Assembly (NCBI GenBank): GCA_903901015.1
Contig: CAIUPH010000026.1
Location: 1-64,000, forward strand
Reading direction: 5' to 3'
DNA: 64,000 nt
Source of the DNA: Candidatus Bathyarchaeota archaeon
Lineage (GTDB): Archaea > Thermoproteota > Bathyarchaeia > Bathyarchaeales > Bathycorpusculaceae
Part shown: positions 59,623 to 64,000 of the stretch, piece by piece
Layout of the letters: the number at the start of each line of letters is the position of its first letter
Position numbering within the stretch: position 1 is the stretch's first letter
Notes under the pieces: generated by a model
The model's input: only the letters and a program-made list of their open reading frames with translations
Told to the model about the DNA's origin: nothing
Database searches by the model: none
Made by a program: the position numbers and the translations under genes

Positions 59623-62424
59623 ATGCAAAAGAATAAAATTATGACCCTTATAATCGCTTTGATTCTTATGATTTCTATGAGTGCATCAATGATACTGATA
59701 CCAAGCACTACCGCTCACAGTCCAGGATGGACTATTGAAGATCATGCATATGTCGCCGTTCAACCCAACCCAACAGGTGTAGGTCAAACAGTCTATATTT
59801 CCATATGGACAGCTCAACCAATGCCCAACTCAGCAGAAACCAATAACATAAGAAAAGATAACTACGCTCTCATCATCACAGACCCTAACGGAAAAAATAC
59901 AACACAAAATTGGGCCGTCGTCGACAATACAGGAGGCGAACTAACCACTTCATTCACGCCAACTCAGGTCGGTACTTACACGGCAACTTTCAATTACGGA
60001 GGACAAACATACCCAACTCTAGCACAAGTAACTTCAAGTGTAGCACTTGCAGCAGCAACCGTAGCTTCGATCAACGCGTACGCCGGAGATGTTTACTTGC
60101 CTGGAAGCGCATCTACAACATTTACCGTACAGCAAGAGGCATTAGCTGCGCCAATAAACAGTTATCCGCTCCCCACTGAATACTGGACTCACCCGATAGA
60201 GGGACAAAACACCTATTGGTACACTGTTGCATCAAATTGGCTTTCATCCGCATACTTAGGCACTTTCCAGCAAGGCGCCATGAATCTTTGGCAGCAAGAT
60301 GGAGTAGCACCCGGTAGCGCTCACATAATGTGGACAAGACCAATAGAGTTCGGCGGCGTAACCGGCGGACTAAACACCGGCGTGGATGGCGCGAGCTACT
60401 ATTCGGGCAGTTCATACGAAGGCAGATTCTATAATGCAATAGTTATGAATGGATACCTCTACTACAAAATGCCCGAGAGCGACGCAACAACCGCTGGAGG
60501 AAGCGGCAACACATACGTGAATGCTGGACCTTATACCTGCGTAGATCTGCGAACTGGCGAAATAAAATGGCAAAACCAAAACATAAACCCAACCTTTGGT
60601 CAACTGCTCGACTTCGTTAACCCTAATCAATCAGGAACCATACCTAGCGGCTACCTAGTACAACCAGTCACAGTTGGAACCACCGCAACATGGATTTATT
60701 ACAATGCATTCGACGGAGCATGGATATTTAACATAACCAACATTCCCTCAGTTGCAATCACAACATACGGAAAAACAGGTTATGTCGCTACAGCCCAAAC
60801 TGCAACAACTACATATGATTCAATGGGCAACATTGATCTCTACGTACTTAACTACAATGTCACCGCGAAGTACGGATGGTTAGCATTATGGAACATGACT
60901 GACGCTGTGTCGGGCGGAGGAGTAACCGCTGACTTAAGTACAGGCTGGAGACCAGTAGGATCGATAATTGACGGAAGCAAATCCACTGCATACGAATGGA
61001 ACGTGACTATATCCACAAACTTAGATGGGCTTGCCATTAACTCAACTGACCCAACTGGGGTTTCTCCAGGTGCACCAACGCCATATGCAATTTTGCCAGG
61101 CGATGTTCTATTTGGCACAAGCAGCAGCTTACTATCTAGCGTAGGCGCTCAGTACACTCCAAATCCGTTCACAATGTGGGCATTGAACCTGAATCAAAGC
61201 AAAGGCACAGTAGGGCAATTAATGTGGCTACAAAACTACACAGCACCCCAAATAATGACAGGCAACACTAACTTAGGTAGCTACACACAAAGACTAGGAC
61301 CAGTAGATCCGACAAACCGCGTCATAACTATGTACAATATAGAAACTATGGAGTGGTATGGCTACAGTTTAGACAATGGCAACCTGCTCTGGGGCCCAAC
61401 AACAACAACGCAGATAAATGGCTATCAATTCTTCGGCAGCGGATCAGGAGGAGGACAATGGGCAGTTGACGCTTATGGCAAAATTTACATCCAAGGATAC
61501 GGCGGAGTCATTTATACATACGACACTGCTAATGGAAATCTACTCTGGACCTTTGGCAACGGCGGCGCAGGCAACAGCACCAATGATGGACTCAATTCAC
61601 CATGGGGTCTTCTCCCGATCTTCATAGCTGGCATTCAAGACGGAAAAGTTTATGCATTCACTAATCAGCATGGAAACGGCGCTCAATCACCATACTACAA
61701 AAACGAAATGATATACTGCCTTAATGCTACAACTGGTCAACAAATCTGGAGCATGATGGGTATGGCTGGCCAAAACGGAGGCGCAGGTGCATCAACATCT
61801 CTTCTTGCAGACGGCTTCTTAGCTTACTACAATTACTATGACAATCAGATATACAGCGTTGGCATGGGACCCAGTCAATTAACCGTTACAGCACCTGATC
61901 CTGTTACAGAGGTAGGTTCGCCTATTGTTATTAGAGGTACAGTGATGGATATTTCCGCTGGCACAAAGCAAAACGAGCAAGCTGCAGACTTTCCAAATGG
62001 TGTTCCCGCAGTTTCCGACGCAAGCCAAAGCGCATGGATGCAATATGTCTACATGCAGAAACCAAAACCAACAGACGCAACCGGTGTACCTATTACTCTC
62101 AGCGTTATCGACTCCAATGGAAACTTGAGGCAAATTGGCTCAACGACAAGCGATACCAGCGGCATGTTTACCTACACATGGATGCCGGATATCCAAGGCA
62201 ACTACACAGTAATCGCTACATTTGCAGGTTCACAATCTTACTGGGGATCATCTGCTGAAACATCGTTCTATGCATCTGCAGTACATGCAACACCAACACC
62301 AACTACTTCACAAACAAACCTGGCAACGACATCAGATTTAATAACGTACATGGCAGTAGGCGTGATCGCTATAATCATTGCAATAGCCGTAGTCGGATTG
62401 CTCATACTCAGAAAACGACCATAA
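59623..62424 (+). CDS. Large exported PQQ-like beta-propeller surface protein
   Basis: 933 residues. A signal peptide covers about 1-32. A first Ig-like domain follows (about 35-145), then a YWTHPIEGQNTYWY segment. A beta-propeller with PQQ-type repeats covers about 225-760: VDLRTGEIKWQNQN near 308, YSLDNGNLLWGP near 583, YTYDTANGNLLWTFG near 629 and YCLNATTGQQIWSM near 698. A C-terminal Ig-like domain (about 750-885) leads to a Thr/Pro/Ser linker and one helix (about 905-927) ending LILRKRP. It is probably a cell-surface protein held by the C-terminal helix. Ligand unknown. A paralogue follows at 62880. Confidence 0.85.
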   Translation: MQKNKIMTLIIALILMISMSASMILIPSTTAHSPGWTIEDHAYVAVQPNPTGVGQTVYISIWTAQPMPNSAETNNIRKDNYALIITDPNGKNTTQNWAVVDNTGGELTTSFTPTQVGTYTATFNYGGQTYPTLAQVTSSVALAAATVASINAYAGDVYLPGSASTTFTVQQEALAAPINSYPLPTEYWTHPIEGQNTYWYTVASNWLSSAYLGTFQQGAMNLWQQDGVAPGSAHIMWTRPIEFGGVTGGLNTGVDGASYYSGSSYEGRFYNAIVMNGYLYYKMPESDATTAGGSGNTYVNAGPYTCVDLRTGEIKWQNQNINPTFGQLLDFVNPNQSGTIPSGYLVQPVTVGTTATWIYYNAFDGAWIFNITNIPSVAITTYGKTGYVATAQTATTTYDSMGNIDLYVLNYNVTAKYGWLALWNMTDAVSGGGVTADLSTGWRPVGSIIDGSKSTAYEWNVTISTNLDGLAINSTDPTGVSPGAPTPYAILPGDVLFGTSSSLLSSVGAQYTPNPFTMWALNLNQSKGTVGQLMWLQNYTAPQIMTGNTNLGSYTQRLGPVDPTNRVITMYNIETMEWYGYSLDNGNLLWGPTTTTQINGYQFFGSGSGGGQWAVDAYGKIYIQGYGGVIYTYDTANGNLLWTFGNGGAGNSTNDGLNSPWGLLPIFIAGIQDGKVYAFTNQHGNGAQSPYYKNEMIYCLNATTGQQIWSMMGMAGQNGGAGASTSLLADGFLAYYNYYDNQIYSVGMGPSQLTVTAPDPVTEVGSPIVIRGTVMDISAGTKQNEQAADFPNGVPAVSDASQSAWMQYVYMQKPKPTDATGVPITLSVIDSNGNLRQIGSTTSDTSGMFTYTWMPDIQGNYTVIATFAGSQSYWGSSAETSFYASAVHATPTPTTSQTNLATTSDLITYMAVGVIAIIIAIAVVGLLILRKRP

Positions 62425-62879
62425 ACAAATCAAACCAAAAACTATCTTTCCCCTTTTTTAGTCCTTTAAAAAATTCGTGTTGGAGAACAGTGGGGGGCTG
62501 AGTGGGCTCTGGTTAGAATTCACAACAATAGCCATAAGAGCGTTTGCATCGCTCTTTTCTCCAAATTGGTCCAGAGCCTCAGCAAACCCTCACGATACTC
62601 ACAATGCGTAGAAATTGGAATGAGGATTGAGAATTATTCCCTTTCTTTTTTCAATGGCAACTAGTTGAACCTCTGTCAAGTGGAGATTTTCCGCAAAATC
62701 ATTTGTGCTTTTAGCTGAGGAACTACAAGTGGGCCAAATGATGATGTTTTAGTGTACAATACTGCCAATAGACAGGGAAAGTACGCCTTGGGAATATTGC
62801 TTTGCCATCACGATAGGTGAGTGTGGCTTATTAGCCCTCTCTGCAATTGCCTAACTTACAAAAATAGGAGAAGAAAAAA
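62425..62879. other. Region between propeller paralogues with a long inverted repeat
   Basis: A 455-nt gap without a gene. GCTGA plus GGCTCTGG at 62497-62512 pairs with CCAGAGCC plus TCAGC at 62571-62583. Inside it AAGAGCG-TTTGCAT-CGCTCTT (62536-62556) is a perfect 7-bp hairpin followed by TTTT. A second TCACGATA occurs near 62590. The stem could be a terminator or a structured RNA after the first propeller gene. The promoter and leader of the second paralogue occupy 62780-62879. Confidence 0.5.
62808..62835 (+). promoter_or_regulatory. Hairpin leader of the second propeller gene
   Basis: TCACGATAGGTGAGTG then TTATTAGC at 62828-62835, followed by AAAATAGGAGAAG just before the ATG at 62880. 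TCAC and GTGA arms pair around GATAG, and outer GCCA/TGGC arms can extend the stem. This parallels the leader at 59545-59575. Confidence 0.5.
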
Positions 62880-64000
62880 ATGAAATTAAAAACCAAAACT
62901 TCGGCTCTTGCAATTGCTATATTTCTGATAATTACAATTGGAACATCAATGATGTTATTGCCAACTACTAATGCACATACACCCGTATGGCAGGTTCCGA
63001 CATTTGCCTTCGTGCAGGTCGTGCCTAACCCTATAGGTGTTGGTCAGACCGCAACCGTTTACATGTGGTTATCCAACACTTACGACAACGAACTGATTAC
63101 CAACAATTATCGTTTTCGAAACTACACGCTCACAATTACTTCACCAAACGATACATCCAACACAATAATCTTTCCGTACGTTTCAGATACCACCTCAAAC
63201 ATGTTCTACTCCTTCACACCCACATCGGTAGGCACTTACAGCTTTAATTTCACATATCCAGGACAGACATTGACCACCGACAACTCTCTTCCAACTTCAG
63301 CATACATAAACGACACTTATCTGCCTAGTTCATCAACCTGCACATGCACAGTTCAACAAGACCAAATTTCAAGCATTCCAGAACCACCGCTTCCAACTGA
63401 ATATTGGACCCGGCCAATTTACGGTGAAAACGTCTACTGGTACTCGATATCCTCAAACTGGCTAGGCACAGGCTCAGCAGGCTATAGCACAGGCGCAGCA
63501 GGATGCAATTATCCCCCAGGTAACGCAATAGGACCACAAACTAACCATGTTATGTGGACATACCCAATTGACATGGGCGGAGTGGTCGGCAACAATGGTT
63601 ACCAAAATATTGGCGTGACAAACTTCGACGGGTCAGCATACAACGCACGGTTCACTAACCCCATAATAATCAACGGCTATCTATACTACACAATGCCCGT
63701 GTCATTCACAGGCGGAACCACTGGAAAAACTGTCTGCCAAGATTTGCGAACAGGAAAAATCATATGGACCAGCACTCAAATACCTGCTCTATCCTTTGGC
63801 TATGTCTATGACCTCGAAGACCCTGACCAGCATGGTGCTTATCCTCCGATACTCTTCACTTCCAACTTCGCTCGAGCCTTTGACGCATACACAGGCGACC
63901 CATTATTCAACGTTACAGGAGTTCCAACCGGCACAGCAGTTGTAGGTCCAAATGGCGAACAGCTAAAACTTATCTTGACAAACAACGGCAACTCAACTAA
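62880..64000 (+). CDS. Second exported PQQ-like beta-propeller protein (partial, runs off window)
   Basis: 373 codons are seen without a stop. A signal peptide (about 1-31: KLKTKTSALAIAIFLIITIG...) is followed by an Ig-like domain (PNPIGVGQTATVYMWLSN) parallel to the first paralogue. The YWTRPIYGENVYWYS segment near 178 and the start of the propeller (QDLRTGKIIWTS near 289) line up with it. Later repeats and C-terminal tail lie outside the window. The ATG at 62880 follows AGGAGAAG. Tandem paralogue, probably from gene duplication. Confidence 0.82.
   Translation, partial: MKLKTKTSALAIAIFLIITIGTSMMLLPTTNAHTPVWQVPTFAFVQVVPNPIGVGQTATVYMWLSNTYDNELITNNYRFRNYTLTITSPNDTSNTIIFPYVSDTTSNMFYSFTPTSVGTYSFNFTYPGQTLTTDNSLPTSAYINDTYLPSSSTCTCTVQQDQISSIPEPPLPTEYWTRPIYGENVYWYSISSNWLGTGSAGYSTGAAGCNYPPGNAIGPQTNHVMWTYPIDMGGVVGNNGYQNIGVTNFDGSAYNARFTNPIIINGYLYYTMPVSFTGGTTGKTVCQDLRTGKIIWTSTQIPALSFGYVYDLEDPDQHGAYPPILFTSNFARAFDAYTGDPLFNVTGVPTGTAVVGPNGEQLKLILTNNGNST

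Noticed and set aside
1-64000. tRNA or rRNA genes
   Set aside because: No cloverleaf-like stretch with TTC and CCA-end features was found in the gaps on either strand. A covariance search would be needed to exclude split tRNAs.
54206-64000. Prophage or integrative element in the last 10 kb
   Set aside because: No integrase, recombinase, capsid or intact transposase was seen. The region has single genes with own promoters and one remnant only.

Overview
The window is a chromosomal segment of an archaeon. Evidence: ribosomal proteins L44e, S27e, L10e and L21e; RNA polymerase subunits RpoL and RpoF; TFS and Elf1; the D-family polymerase (DP1 and DP2); PCNA; both primase subunits; a GINS protein; Orc1/Cdc6; Pus10; Dph2; Nop10; Nob1; Csl4; aIF5A; and the ether-lipid enzyme GGGP synthase. 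D-family polymerase together with Elf1 and the small Bathyarchaeia-like hypotheticals suggests a TACK-side archaeon, most likely Bathyarchaeia (MCG). That placement is inference from gene content, not phylogeny. Many promoters show a TATA box about 25 nt before the start codon, as in leaderless archaeal transcripts.

Layout. 1-2.6 kb: a frameshifted UDP-GlcNAc 2-epimerase, then a minus-strand ribosomal/H-ACA cluster (L44e, S27e, Nop10, PAC2) in which the eIF2-alpha gene often found here is absent. 2.9-10.3 kb: PCNA, PriL, two glycosylation genes, PriS, Gins51 and an archaeosortase. 10.3-17.8 kb: transcription, exosome, diphthamide and PEP synthase genes with L10e. 17.9-28.2 kb: tRNA and rRNA modification (TrmG10-like, KsgA, Pus10, HemK2-like), RpoF, L21e, SRP54, aIF5A, NAD kinase and Nob1. 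28.2-38 kb: DUF2070, an Sm-like protein, SecG, MazG, DP2, GGGP synthase, Elf1, and NadE with a nitrilase. 38-42.6 kb: two unfamiliar genes wrapped in GTGAT/ATCAC motifs, a third winged-helix-like gene, a likely replication origin (three ORB-like elements around an AT-rich stretch), and cdc6. 42.6-54 kb: DP1, PhoU regulator, PyrE, a kinase/PHP/P-loop group, AhcY, and a PhoU-TrkA_C protein with an MgtE transporter. 54-64 kb is more accessory: a large radical SAM fusion, a molybdopterin-fold exported protein, a degraded gene, a winged-helix plus seven-helix membrane pair, and two large exported beta-propeller paralogues sharing a conserved leader. The second paralogue runs off the window.

How they work together: almost a whole replisome core (origin, Orc1/Cdc6, GINS, PriS/PriL, DP1/DP2, PCNA) lies within 42 kb among translation and transcription genes.

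Main unexplained signals: (1) seven copies of a 62-63-nt tandem repeat at three intergenic loci; (2) the origin and its neighbouring GTGAT/ATCAC two-gene module; (3) the hairpin leader shared by the two propeller genes; (4) an ATC-hydrolase-like/radical SAM fusion; (5) several one-base frameshifts, each repairable by adding one base to a homopolymer run, which may be sequencing errors.
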